A stretch of 41,099 nucleotides of DNA from Bacteroidales bacterium. Its GTDB lineage: Bacteria; Bacteroidota; Bacteroidia; Bacteroidales; F082. Both the position numbers and the translations under genes were made by a program. Where the stretch lies: contig JACFNF010000020.1 in assembly GCA_019454985.1 (NCBI GenBank), positions 1 to 41,099 on the forward strand, written 5' to 3'. How positions within the stretch are numbered: the stretch's first letter is position 1; every line of letters starts with the position of its first letter. The notes beneath the pieces are model-generated. The model saw nothing but the letters and a program-made list of their open reading frames with translations, ran no database searches and was not told the DNA's origin. This document shows positions 32,949 to 41,093 of this stretch, piece after piece.

Positions 32949-33627
32949 CCAAAAGCTTAAACCCTACACCATGCACATTCATCAGTTCGATCGAGGGGTC
33001 TTCCTTGAAATACTTGCGCAGTTTGGTGATATAGACATCCATCGAGCGGGCGTTGAAATAGCTGTCGTCGTACCAGATTTTGTTGAGCGCCACTGAACGA
33101 TCGAGCACATTGTTCATGTTTTCGCAGAGCAGGCGAAGCAGTTCCGACTCTTTGGAGGTGAGCCGGCTTTCCTCGTTGCCGCGAATAAGCATCTGGCGGT
33201 TGTAATCAAAGGTGAAGCTGCCGATCTGGAACACGGTGGGGCGCACCGTATCTTCGGCCGAGCGGCGCATGATGGCTTTCATTCGTAGCAGCAGCTCTTC
33301 CATACTGAAGGGTTTGGTGAGGTAATCGTCAGCGCCCAGTTCAAAGCCTTTGAGTTTGTCGGCTTCCATGTTTTTGGCCGTCAAAAACAACATCGGCACT
33401 TTTTTATCGAGCTTGCGCACTTCGGCAGCTAAGGTAAAGCCATCCATGACCGGCATCATAACATCGAACACACAAAAGTTGAAATCTTCGCGTTTGAACC
33501 GCTCCAAAGCTTCGTGACCATCGCCGCAAAGGGTAGTCTGAAAACCTTTTGCCTCGAAATAGGCTTTCAGGATAGTGCCAAAATTCTTATCGTCCTCGGC
33601 TAACAATATTTTCATTTGCTGTTCCAT
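32938..33627 (-). CDS. rprY: OmpR/PhoB-family response regulator, RprY-like
   Basis: 229 residues. The receiver domain has the acidic pair EDD (11-13), phospho-acceptor Asp55 in FDVMMPVMDG, the Thr of LFLTAK and Lys of LTKPF. The winged-helix output domain has SRLTSKESELLRLL, LNKIWYDDSYFNARSMDVYITKLRKYF and the terminal hairpin VHGVGFKLLV. The sequence resembles RprY of Bacteroides. The first ATG is at 33627 and another at 33615 gives MKILLAEDD. The kinase gene ends 14 bases upstream, and the methyltransferase gene overlaps its end. Confidence 0.9.
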   Translation of the reverse strand: MEQQMKILLAEDDKNFGTILKAYFEAKGFQTTLCGDGHEALERFKREDFNFCVFDVMMPVMDGFTLAAEVRKLDKKVPMLFLTAKNMEADKLKGFELGADDYLTKPFSMEELLLRMKAIMRRSAEDTVRPTVFQIGSFTFDYNRQMLIRGNEESRLTSKESELLRLLCENMNNVLDRSVALNKIWYDDSYFNARSMDVYITKLRKYFKEDPSIELMNVHGVGFKLLVGS

Positions 33628-33641
33628 AATAGGTTGAGTTT

Positions 33642-35072
33642 TTAGTAGTTACTGATCAATGGCAGGCGGATATAAAATGTTGAACCTTTTTTTAATTCGC
33701 TGTGAACTCCGGTTGTGCCGCCCAATTTTTCCACCACGGCTTTCACATAGCTCAAACCTAAACCAAAGCCTTTTACGTTGTGGACATTGCCCGTTGGCAC
33801 CCGAAATAATTTTTCAAAGATACGTTTTTGATTGGCTTTGCTGATTCCAATTCCGTTGTCGGTCACACTCAGTTCAATGGCATTGGGAATATTGCGGCTG
33901 CGTACCACAATCTGAGGTGCTTCTTCAGTGTATTTCAGGGCGTTGTCGAGCAGATTGAGCACCACATTGGTGAGATGAACCTTGTCGCCCATCACCATAG
34001 AGTCTTCGGCTTTCAGGTCGGCAAAAATATGTCCGCTTCGGCTTTTGGCCTGAAGCATCTTGGTGGCCACGGCATCTTTGGCTATCTCGTGCAGGTCAAT
34101 TTTATCGTGTTTCAACAACAATACGCCTTTCTCATGGGCTGCCGATTGTAACACCTGTTCTGCCATCAATCCTAGCCGTTTGTTTTCTTCGTCAATGATG
34201 CTGATATAATTCGAATAGAGCACTTCCGACTTTTGCACATCGGGATCGCGCAGAGCCTCGCACGCCAGACCAATGGTGGAGATGGGCGTCTTGAATTCGT
34301 GCGTCATATTGTTCACAAAGTCGTTTTTCATCTCAGAGAGCTTCTTTTGTTTCAGGATAAACCACACTGTGGCGCCAAAACCGGCAATGATGACCAAAAC
34401 CAAGGCTCCGGTAACAAAGATCAATGAGGCCATTTGCTTCATCAGAAAACGCTTCTCGTGAGGAAAATATACCAAGAGCTTGTCGGCAAACATAGCTGGT
34501 GAAATGGTGGGATATAAATCGAATGCAAAACTCTGCTCCATGAGTTGTTGAGGATAGCGACCGGTTTTCTGAAACAACATGAGGTTTTTTGTTGGGCTGT
34601 AGATGCCTAGCTCAAAATGGGTGTCAATACCGTAACGCCGGAACTCGTTGCTCAGAAGACTGTCAATATGCAGCGGCTGAAGCTCCTTGATGTTGCCCGA
34701 CGTTTCGGAATAACCAAAAATCATATCCTGGATTTTTTCCTCGGCGATGGTACTCCGGCGGATGAAGGCGGCATACTCATCCTTGGTCATGGGCTTCTGC
34801 AACTCAATGGCAATGCTCCTTTTAAGCGAATCGTAAACCGCCATCAGGTTGGCACGCTGATTCATCAGCCTCACATGATACTCATACTGACGCTGCATCT
34901 CTTCCTTTTCCAGATTCACCACAACCTGCCCGATGGCCTGGTTCACATCACGCACAAAGGTGGCCTCTTTTACCTTGATTGCATCACCAATCAGATAAAA
35001 CTGAACGGCCATGATCCCAATCAGGGCGGCCGACATCAGAAATGCTACGCCATAAAGCAGCTTTTTGTTCAT
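33642..35072 (-). CDS. rprX: Sensor histidine kinase, RprX-like
   Basis: 476 residues from the ATG at 35072 (MNKKLLYGV). Upstream in-frame starts at 35120 and 35090 lie before the promoter box. Two membrane helices (about 7-28 and 215-240) enclose a periplasmic sensor of ~185 residues. Then come the HisKA segment with the phosphorylated His258 (NMTHEFKTPIS) and the HATPase domain with NVVLNLLDNALKYTEE (N box), DNGIGISKANQKRIFEKLFR and GFGLGLSYVKAVVEKLGG. It is the first gene of a probable kinase/regulator/methyltransferase operon. The -7 box lies only four bases before the ATG, so the message may be leaderless. The signal sensed is unknown. Confidence 0.9.
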   Translation of the reverse strand: MNKKLLYGVAFLMSAALIGIMAVQFYLIGDAIKVKEATFVRDVNQAIGQVVVNLEKEEMQRQYEYHVRLMNQRANLMAVYDSLKRSIAIELQKPMTKDEYAAFIRRSTIAEEKIQDMIFGYSETSGNIKELQPLHIDSLLSNEFRRYGIDTHFELGIYSPTKNLMLFQKTGRYPQQLMEQSFAFDLYPTISPAMFADKLLVYFPHEKRFLMKQMASLIFVTGALVLVIIAGFGATVWFILKQKKLSEMKNDFVNNMTHEFKTPISTIGLACEALRDPDVQKSEVLYSNYISIIDEENKRLGLMAEQVLQSAAHEKGVLLLKHDKIDLHEIAKDAVATKMLQAKSRSGHIFADLKAEDSMVMGDKVHLTNVVLNLLDNALKYTEEAPQIVVRSRNIPNAIELSVTDNGIGISKANQKRIFEKLFRVPTGNVHNVKGFGLGLSYVKAVVEKLGGTTGVHSELKKGSTFYIRLPLISNY

Positions 35073-35076
35073 TTGA

Positions 35077-35084
35077 CAAAAGTA
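35077..35084 (-). promoter_or_regulatory. -7 box directly before the rprX start codon
   Basis: On the minus strand TACTTTTG, an exact TAnnTTTG, four bases before the ATG at 35072. This spacing is the same as at the cyclase gene. A -33 box at correct spacing is lacking. Confidence 0.5.
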
Positions 35085-35170
35085 AACCATTGATTTACAC
35101 AGTTTACAGACGCTTAACAAATCTTAACATGCATTAAATTTCATTAACAGCACAGGCTGATTTTTGAATG

Positions 35171-35178
35171 TACTTTTG
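35171..35178 (+). promoter_or_regulatory. -7 box for a candidate small RNA
   Basis: TACTTTTG on the plus strand matches TAnnTTTG. The next strong terminator is only about 130 bases downstream, and the gene after that (pgi) has its own promoter. Confidence 0.5.
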
Positions 35179-35183
35179 TAGCA

Positions 35184-35315
35184 GTTCTTTTCAAACCTAT
35201 TTTGATGTGGTAAACCTTTCCCCAAGGAAACCACATTGTGCGTAAAAGGTTTTCATATATTTTGGTTTTTGGTTCGAAGAGGCGGAATTTTCATGTTCCG
35301 CCTCTTTTTTTTTTT
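35184..35315 (+). ncRNA. Candidate structured small RNA between rprX and pgi
   Basis: No known family recognised. Between the promoter box and an orphan intrinsic terminator lies a transcript of about 130 bases with no usable reading frame. It can fold in layers. An outer stem AAACCT (35193-35198) pairs with AGGTTT (35247-35252). An inner hairpin is ATGTGGT (35205-35211) with ACCACAT (35230-35236), capped by CCTT (35215-35218) and AAGG (35224-35227) around TCCCC. The terminator hairpin comes last. The start is inferred from the promoter; the end lies in the T-run. A regulatory leader of pgi is the main alternative, but pgi has a complete promoter after the terminator. Confidence 0.5.
35277..35315 (+). 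terminator. Strong rho-independent terminator
   Basis: AAGAGGCGGAA (35277-35287) pairs perfectly with TTCCGCCTCTT (35296-35306) around an 8-base loop. An unbroken run of eleven T bases (35305-35315) follows. It acts on the plus strand, where no protein gene lies just upstream. Confidence 0.88.
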
Positions 35316-35342
35316 GCGTTAAGCGCAAGAGGACTATTTTTG
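35313..35342 (+). promoter_or_regulatory. Promoter of pgi
   Basis: TTTG (35313-35316), 18 bases, then TATTTTTG (35335-35342): a full consensus match. The -33 box uses the end of the preceding terminator's T-run. The pgi ATG is 42 bases from the -7 box end. Confidence 0.72.
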
Positions 35343-35383
35343 TACTTTGTCCTTTACACCGCAAAACCTTTAAAACAATTGAC

Positions 35384-36727
35384 ATGATACAGCTAAAACT
35401 AAATCTTGACCAGCTTTATGGCTTTGTTCCGAAAGAAGAATTGCTTTCGTACGATAAAAAAATCAGCAGCGTTTACAGGGCTATTTATAACAAAACCGGA
35501 GCAGGCAATGATTTTCTGGGCTGGGTTGATCTTCCTTCATCCTACACCGAAGAGCGCATCAGCGCCATCGAACAACATGCGGCCGAACTCAGGGCAAAGT
35601 CGGAGGTGTTTGTTGTAGTGGGCATTGGCGGCTCTTATCTGGGTGCACGCGCCGTCATCGAAAGCATGAGCCATCATTTTGCACAGCTTTGCGGGCACAC
35701 ACCGCATATTGTGTATGCCGGACATCATATCAGTGAGGATTATACAGCCGATTTGCTCGATCTACTGGATCGGAAAGACTATTCCATGGCCGTCATCAGC
35801 AAATCGGGGACAACCACCGAGCCGGCTATTGCATTCCGTATCCTGCGGGCACATATCGAAAAGAAATATGGTGTCGAAGAAGCACGCAGGCGTATTGTGG
35901 CCATCACTGACCAAAGCCGCGGAGCGCTCAAACAACTGGCCGACAGCGAGGGTTATGCCACTTATGTGGTTCCCGACGATGTGGGCGGGCGCTATTCGGT
36001 GCTGAGCCCGGTTGGACTGCTGCCTGTTGCGGTAGCCGGAATAGATATTCGCCAATTGATTGACGGTGCCCGAAAAATGGAAAACATGAGCCGCACCGTG
36101 CAAAACCTGCATGGCAATCCGATTGCCTGGTACGCAGCGGCACGTCAGGCGCTCTACCACTCGGGCAAAACAGTGGAAGTGTTGGTGAACTACGAGCCAC
36201 GTCTGTTTTATCTTACCGAATGGTTCAAACAGCTTTATGGCGAAAGTGAAGGGAAAGAAAACAAAGGCATCTTCCCTGCCGGGGTGGGCTTTACCACCGA
36301 CCTGCATTCGATGGGTCAGTATATTCAGGAAGGACTGCGCTTTCTTTTCGAAACCGTGATCTCGGTTGGAACCCCTGAACGTGAATTGCGGGTGCCCGAG
36401 GCCGACAGCGATCTCGACCAACTGAACTACATTGCCGGAAAACGCCTTTCGGAGGTGAACCACAAAGCCGAACAAGGCACCACACTGGCCCACGTTGACG
36501 GAGGCGTACCCAACATACGCATTTGTATTCCCGAAATCAGCGCCAACACCATCGGGCAATTGATCTATTTCTTTGAAATGGGCTGTGCATTAAGTGGTTA
36601 TATGCTTGGGGTGAATCCTTTTGACCAACCCGGAGTGGAGGCTTACAAAAAGAATATGTTTGCATTGTTAGGGAAAAAGGGCTTTGAAGCACAAACTGCC
36701 GAACTCACCAAACGCCTTGGCCTGTGA
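35384..36727 (+). CDS. pgi: Glucose-6-phosphate isomerase
   Basis: Interconverts glucose 6-phosphate and fructose 6-phosphate. The 447-residue short bacterial form has the family motifs VVGIGGSYLGARAV, VISKSGTTTEPAIAFR, the catalytic Glu region QLYGESEGKENKG, GVGFTTDLHSMGQYIQEG and the C-terminal PFDQPGVEAYKKNM. It has a complete promoter, and upstream of it the terminator of a putative small RNA. A small lipoprotein gene follows after 24 bases and likely shares its transcript. Confidence 0.97.
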   Translation: MIQLKLNLDQLYGFVPKEELLSYDKKISSVYRAIYNKTGAGNDFLGWVDLPSSYTEERISAIEQHAAELRAKSEVFVVVGIGGSYLGARAVIESMSHHFAQLCGHTPHIVYAGHHISEDYTADLLDLLDRKDYSMAVISKSGTTTEPAIAFRILRAHIEKKYGVEEARRRIVAITDQSRGALKQLADSEGYATYVVPDDVGGRYSVLSPVGLLPVAVAGIDIRQLIDGARKMENMSRTVQNLHGNPIAWYAAARQALYHSGKTVEVLVNYEPRLFYLTEWFKQLYGESEGKENKGIFPAGVGFTTDLHSMGQYIQEGLRFLFETVISVGTPERELRVPEADSDLDQLNYIAGKRLSEVNHKAEQGTTLAHVDGGVPNIRICIPEISANTIGQLIYFFEMGCALSGYMLGVNPFDQPGVEAYKKNMFALLGKKGFEAQTAELTKRLGL

Positions 36728-36751
36728 GCCAATACGGTTTTCATCAACGCA

Positions 36752-37231
36752 ATGAAGGTTAAAACCATTCGATTCAGAGTAATCTGTTCCATATTTCTCG
36801 CCCTTCCCTGGATGATCGCGTGTTCGTACATTGACAAACCCATTGCCAGCCTTCAACAACTTGAGGGTTTGTGGGTCGTGCGACACGGCCCCCTGCTTTT
36901 TGAAGAATGGAAAAGCGTGTCAGACTCTGCACTTTTAGGCAGAAGCTTCAGTGTGAACAATGCCGACACTTTTCTGATTGAGTCAATGCGCCTTGAGAAT
37001 GATCAGGGAAAATGGAGGTTTTACAGCCGCGAAACGGATCGAATGACGGCAACAGAAACAGTTTATGAACTGCAACATTCTGACGGTGGTAAATGGGTAT
37101 TTGAAAATCCAAAAGTCAGTTACCCGCAACGCCTCACCTTCATATTTGAATCGGACAGCGTTTTTTTGGCTGTCAGAGAAACACTGCGGCAAACCAAACG
37201 CAAAGAGTTTGAATTCAGTAGGATTAAATGA
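36752..37231 (+). CDS. Small lipoprotein, DUF6265-like
   Basis: The 159-residue protein has a signal peptide with lipobox WMIAC (lipid at Cys24). The mature part follows the pattern I associate with the DUF6265 group: LEGLWVVR, then FEEWKSVSDSALLGRSFSV, ESMRLENDQGKWRFY, and WVFENPKVSYPQRLTF in place of the usual FENPxHDFPxxI. The fold is probably a small lipocalin-like beta barrel; the ligand is unknown. It lies directly after pgi and before a strong bidirectional terminator. Confidence 0.72.
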   Translation: MKVKTIRFRVICSIFLALPWMIACSYIDKPIASLQQLEGLWVVRHGPLLFEEWKSVSDSALLGRSFSVNNADTFLIESMRLENDQGKWRFYSRETDRMTATETVYELQHSDGGKWVFENPKVSYPQRLTFIFESDSVFLAVRETLRQTKRKEFEFSRIK

Positions 37232-37250
37232 TAAAGCGAAAGGTTGAATA

Positions 37251-37286
37251 GAAAAAGCCCGCTGCCAAAAAGCAGCGGGCTTTTTC
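37251..37286. terminator. Bidirectional terminator
   Basis: GAAAAAGCCCGCTGC (37251-37265) and GCAGCGGGCTTTTTC (37272-37286) form a perfect 15-bp stem with a 6-base loop. It serves the pgi transcript (+) and the S46 peptidase gene (-). Confidence 0.92.
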
Positions 37287-37299
37287 TTGTCTTCTGGTT

Positions 37300-39519
37300 T
37301 TAGTTTTTGTTAATTCTTCTGCTGGCCGGAATGGCTTGTTCCTGAGGAGCCACGTACTGATTGTTTTGTACGATCTTCATTTCACGGAGCAGATGATGGG
37401 CATCGGCAAATTTGTCAATAATCAGCATCACATAACGGATATCCACGCTGATGGTGCGTTGCAGTTCGGGTTCAAAGGCAATGTCGCCGCTCATGGCTTC
37501 CCAGTTGCCATCGAAAGCAAGTCCGATGAGTCGTCCGTTGCCGTCAATGACCGGACTGCCGGAGTTGCCGCCGGTGATGTCCAAATTGGATAAAAAGTTT
37601 ACTGACATAGTACCGTCAGCATTGGCATAGCGGCCATAATCGGCAGCCGAGATGATTTTTTTTAGTTTTTCGGGTACTTCGAACTCCCTCACCGACGGGT
37701 CTTCTTTTTCCAGAATCCCCTTTGTAGTGGTGTAATAGTCGTAATGGATGGCATCGGCCGGATAATAATCCAGCACGCTGCCGTATGTCAGCCGGAGGCT
37801 GAAGTTGGCATTGGGATAGAAAGTGCGATCGGGTTGCATCTGGCGTAGTCCGGCCACAAAAACGCGATTCCCCTGTTTGAGGTTTTCGTTGGCCTGACGG
37901 GTGGCTTCCTGAATCTCCTGATTTTTGGCATAAAACGCCTTAATCAGTTGGAAAGCAGGGTCTTTTTCAATGGTTTTTGACTTGGGCGAAGTCAGAAAAG
38001 CCTTGATTCTATCCGGACTGGCAAACAGCGACTTTTTGAAGATTCCGGCAGCTAAGTTGCTGAAATTACCTTTGGAAGCATGGATCAACGAACCTAACAA
38101 AACGGGTTGTTGATGCTGTGGAACATCGGCGCTGTACATCTCCAACATTCGAGCCAGCAAATTCTGGTCAATGCCGGTATCATAATTTTTGAACCATTCG
38201 TCCACATTTTTCTCGAGCCTTTCGGCTTCTTTGCGGATGGCTTCCTGGTCGGGATTGCCGGCCTTGAGCAGGTCGTTCAGCTTGCTGAAACGGCTGGCAT
38301 TGGTCAGGATTTCGCTGCCCTGCATGATGGCCTCAACCATATACCATCGGGCAATATTGTATTCAGCCAAAGTTTTGTAAGCATCACTGATCAATGGGAG
38401 GGCCTGGCCGTATTCAGCTTTCAGGCTGGGATTTCTTTCGAGCCACTGCATATAATTCTGCTCAATGTTTTTCTTTTTATCTACCACATCTAAGCGTTTG
38501 AGGCCGCGGGTCTGACCAATGAAATATTTCCAGTAGTTGGACACACCGGCATATTTACTGGCATATTTCAGCCTGACGGCAGGATCTTTGTCCATGCCTT
38601 CGCTCATGATACGGAGTTTTTCGGCCCTGATTTTTACCCGTGTAGGGTTGGTTTCGTTCACAGCCATTTCTACGCCGTAGGATGTGAGGTAGCGGTCGGT
38701 GGAGCCCGGGTTGCCCAGAATCATGGCGAAATCGCCTCTTTTCACGCCATCGAGCGAGATGGGAAGAAAATGACGGGGTTTGAAGGGCTTGTTGTCAGGG
38801 CTGTAAGCTGCGGGTTTGTTGTCGGGTCCGGCATACACCCTGAAAAGTGAAAAATCGCCGGTATGACGTGGCCAGGTCCAGTTGTCGGTGTCGGCTCCAA
38901 ATTTCCCGATCACTTCGGGCGGTGTTCCAACTAAACGTACATCTTTAAAGGTTTCGTACACCAACAGATAGTATTCGCTCCCTTCGTAATATTCCTTCAC
39001 TATGGCATTGTAATGTGTTCCGGCAGTGGCTTTTTCCACAATGGCGCGAATACGTTTGCTGATGGTTTCGTTACGTTCGGCTTCCGGGCTGTGAAGGGTA
39101 AGGCCTTCGAGCACCTGACTTGTGACGTCTTCCATGCTGATGAGAAACTGAACCGTCAGGTCGGCAATTGGAATTTCGCTTGCATGGCTCTTTGCCCAAA
39201 AACCATCACGCAGATAATTGCTTTCAACCGAACTCACCGATTGAATGGCGCCATAGCCGCAATGGTGATTGGTGAGCAACAAACCCTGGTCGGAAATGAT
39301 TTCACCGGTGCAGCCACGTCCAAAAATCACAATGGCGTCTTTCAGGCTGCTGTGGTTTACACTATACACCTCTTCGGGCGAAAGTTTCAGGCCAAGCTTC
39401 TGCATCTCGGCATAATTGAGTTTTTCAACAAGCATCGGAATCCACATCCCTTCATCGGCTTTTGTTGTAAGCGACATCATGCAGAAAAACAAGGCAATCA
39501 AAAGAAGTAATCTTTTCAT
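37300..39519 (-). CDS. S46-family dipeptidyl-peptidase, DPP7-type
   Basis: Secreted or periplasmic serine peptidase that removes N-terminal dipeptides. The signal peptide ends SLTTKA|DEGMW. The mature N-terminus DEGMWIPMLVEKLNYAEMQKLG is typical of S46. The chymotrypsin-like triad is seen as His86 in LLTNHHCGYG, Asp in the DNWTWPRHTGDFS block, and Ser653 in TGGNSGSPVID. The specificity position 18 residues after the catalytic Ser is Gly671 (AFDGNW). Family members with Gly there are DPP7-like (aliphatic/aromatic P1), while DPP11 has Arg (acidic P1). The length of 739 residues fits. In asaccharolytic Bacteroidetes such peptidases feed peptide uptake. Single-gene transcript with a -7 box upstream. 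Confidence 0.92.
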   Translation of the reverse strand: MKRLLLLIALFFCMMSLTTKADEGMWIPMLVEKLNYAEMQKLGLKLSPEEVYSVNHSSLKDAIVIFGRGCTGEIISDQGLLLTNHHCGYGAIQSVSSVESNYLRDGFWAKSHASEIPIADLTVQFLISMEDVTSQVLEGLTLHSPEAERNETISKRIRAIVEKATAGTHYNAIVKEYYEGSEYYLLVYETFKDVRLVGTPPEVIGKFGADTDNWTWPRHTGDFSLFRVYAGPDNKPAAYSPDNKPFKPRHFLPISLDGVKRGDFAMILGNPGSTDRYLTSYGVEMAVNETNPTRVKIRAEKLRIMSEGMDKDPAVRLKYASKYAGVSNYWKYFIGQTRGLKRLDVVDKKKNIEQNYMQWLERNPSLKAEYGQALPLISDAYKTLAEYNIARWYMVEAIMQGSEILTNASRFSKLNDLLKAGNPDQEAIRKEAERLEKNVDEWFKNYDTGIDQNLLARMLEMYSADVPQHQQPVLLGSLIHASKGNFSNLAAGIFKKSLFASPDRIKAFLTSPKSKTIEKDPAFQLIKAFYAKNQEIQEATRQANENLKQGNRVFVAGLRQMQPDRTFYPNANFSLRLTYGSVLDYYPADAIHYDYYTTTKGILEKEDPSVREFEVPEKLKKIISAADYGRYANADGTMSVNFLSNLDITGGNSGSPVIDGNGRLIGLAFDGNWEAMSGDIAFEPELQRTISVDIRYVMLIIDKFADAHHLLREMKIVQNNQYVAPQEQAIPASRRINKN

Positions 39520-39562
39520 GTCAACGTTTTTGAATAGTATAAAAATTCATTCGTGAAAGCAG

Positions 39563-39570
39563 CAAATATA
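39563..39570 (-). promoter_or_regulatory. -7 box for the S46 peptidase gene
   Basis: On the minus strand TATATTTG, an exact TAnnTTTG, 43 bases before the ATG at 39519. No -33 box at normal spacing. Confidence 0.5.
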
Positions 39571-39850
39571 TAAAAAATCTGCTAACGCTTCAGGCTTTGC
39601 GAGGGAGCTGATTTTTATGCACCTAATGTTGATATGAAGCATGAATGTTCAAATGTACGAAAAAGTTTCATGCGAAACATTTCGCCTGCTCTCTTGCAAA
39701 GCCCTTTTCGGCGGTTTGGACAGTGTTTCAGGGTACTCTATTTCAGACAATACATACAGGATGTAGTAGGCCAAAGGTTTACATTTAATCATCGTGATAT
39801 AAATAAATTTATTGAGGCTGCAAATTTTTGTCGTGTACTCAGATTTCCAT
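39571..39850. other. AT-rich gene-poor interval before the recombinase gene
   Basis: No convincing gene. An 80-codon plus-strand frame at 39634-39876 has no recognisable features and runs into the recombinase gene. A short palindrome, GTTTC-ATGC-GAAAC, lies at 39665-39678. No direct-repeat attachment site was found by eye. Confidence 0.4.
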
Positions 39851-40921
39851 TTAAAGCAAATCTAAAGGGCTTTTAATATTCGATTTGGATATATCGGTAA
39901 CATGAGTATAAATTTCTGTGGTTTTTATAGACTTATGTCCAAGTAACTGCTGAATAAATCGAATATCAGTACCTGTCTCTATAAGGTGTGTTGCGTAACT
40001 ATGTCGCAATCCGTGAATACCGATCCGTTTTTTGATACCGGCTTTGAGCATGGCTGATTTAAAAACAGCTTGCACGCTGCGGATAGAATACTGCCCGCCG
40101 TTCTGACCTTCAAAAAGATAGATTTTAGGCCGGTATTCTAAATAATAGGCTCGAAGATCGTCCAATACCGATTTGGGCAACGTTACCAAACGGTCTTTTT
40201 TGCCTTTTGCCTGCTCTATTCGTACCAGCATCGTGCTACTGTCAATATCCGTAACTTTAAGACCTACCACTTCGCTCACGCGTAAACCCATGCCATAACA
40301 CAATTTCAGTATAAGTTTGTGTTTTTTATTTTCAACAGCGCTCATTATTTGCTTTATCTCGCTTTTATTTAGCATTTTAGGCAGTGTTTGTGGCTTTTTG
40401 GGTCGCGGAATATCAAAAAACATTCGTTCGCGGTGCAGCACTTGTTCGAAATAAAATTTAACGGCATTTATCCGGCTATGGATTCCGCTTTCAGACAATT
40501 TTAATGTTTGGATGCAGTACAAAAAATAACTTCGCAGTTTTTCGGGTGTTAGGCTTTCCACAGGATAGGCTTTCAGTACGTAAAGGAGCTGGGCGAATTC
40601 GATAGAATAAGTCCGCATGGTGTTTTCGCTATACGCTTTCAGTTTTAGTTGCTCCTGAAAACGGTTAAAAGCAGGCATATTTACGATATGTATTTTATTC
40701 AACACATCTTTGCCCACTATGCTTGCTTCCATGCAGAAAAGCTGGCGGTGATGGCGATTGTTTGTCACATACCAAGCCCTTTGCGATGCCGACCACCGTG
40801 CTTTAACCTGCGAGCGGAGATAAGCAATCAATTTGTTGTCTTTTTCAAAACGAATAAAAATTACCTTTCTCCCCCGATGTTCACCAGCTTCAAAACTGTA
40901 TCTTTTATCTGTAAAATCCAT
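39851..40921 (-). CDS. Tyrosine recombinase / integrase (XerD-like)
   Basis: Site-specific recombinase of 356 residues. The catalytic set is complete: Arg214 (GLRVSEV), a Lys in AKGKKDR, His303 and Arg306 (HGLRHSYATHL), His329 (LLGHKS) and nucleophile Tyr338 (TEIYTHV). The SAM-like core-binding domain is at about 80-165. Before it is an extra ~75-residue N-terminal domain (VIFIRFEKDNKLIAYLRSQV, WSASQRAWYV), often found in Bacteroidetes integrases and absent from XerC/XerD. No integron-integrase insertion is obvious. The gene looks more AT-rich than its left neighbours, and the flanking DNA even more so, which suggests a mobile or recently acquired segment continuing beyond the right edge. Confidence 0.92.
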   Translation of the reverse strand: MDFTDKRYSFEAGEHRGRKVIFIRFEKDNKLIAYLRSQVKARWSASQRAWYVTNNRHHRQLFCMEASIVGKDVLNKIHIVNMPAFNRFQEQLKLKAYSENTMRTYSIEFAQLLYVLKAYPVESLTPEKLRSYFLYCIQTLKLSESGIHSRINAVKFYFEQVLHRERMFFDIPRPKKPQTLPKMLNKSEIKQIMSAVENKKHKLILKLCYGMGLRVSEVVGLKVTDIDSSTMLVRIEQAKGKKDRLVTLPKSVLDDLRAYYLEYRPKIYLFEGQNGGQYSIRSVQAVFKSAMLKAGIKKRIGIHGLRHSYATHLIETGTDIRFIQQLLGHKSIKTTEIYTHVTDISKSNIKSPLDLL

Positions 40922-40972
40922 ACTTTCGTTATTTTTATATGTTAAGTATAGTTATATTTCTGTTTCCCCCTG

Positions 40973-40980
40973 CAAAAGTA
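40973..40980 (-). promoter_or_regulatory. -7 box for the recombinase gene
   Basis: On the minus strand TACTTTTG, an exact TAnnTTTG, 51 bases before the ATG at 40921. GTTG lies 22 bases further upstream in the -33 place, one mismatch from TTTG. Confidence 0.55.
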
Positions 40981-41061
40981 GAAAAAAATAATTCATATTA
41001 CGCAACAATATATCATTCTTATACTTTAAATATCAACTAATTGTGGTTTTTTTAATATTTT

Positions 41062-41093
41062 TTTGTTTTTTCGGAATGTACTGCGTATATTTG
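41062..41093 (+). promoter_or_regulatory. Promoter reading out of the right edge
   Basis: TTTG (41062-41065), 20 bases, then TATATTTG (41086-41093): a full consensus match in AT-rich DNA. The gene it drives starts beyond the window, divergent from the recombinase. Confidence 0.65.

Noticed and set aside
35271..35282. GGTTCGAAG as a possible tRNA T-arm
   Set aside because: No acceptor stem, D-arm or anticodon arm fits around it; it belongs to the foot of the terminator hairpin.
35762..36559. 265-codon minus-strand frame opposite pgi
   Set aside because: Shadow of the highly conserved pgi gene; no domain or promoter.
39634..39876. 80-codon plus-strand frame before the recombinase gene
   Set aside because: No recognisable domain, odd composition (many Phe/Arg/Cys), no promoter box, and its end overlaps the recombinase coding region on the other strand.
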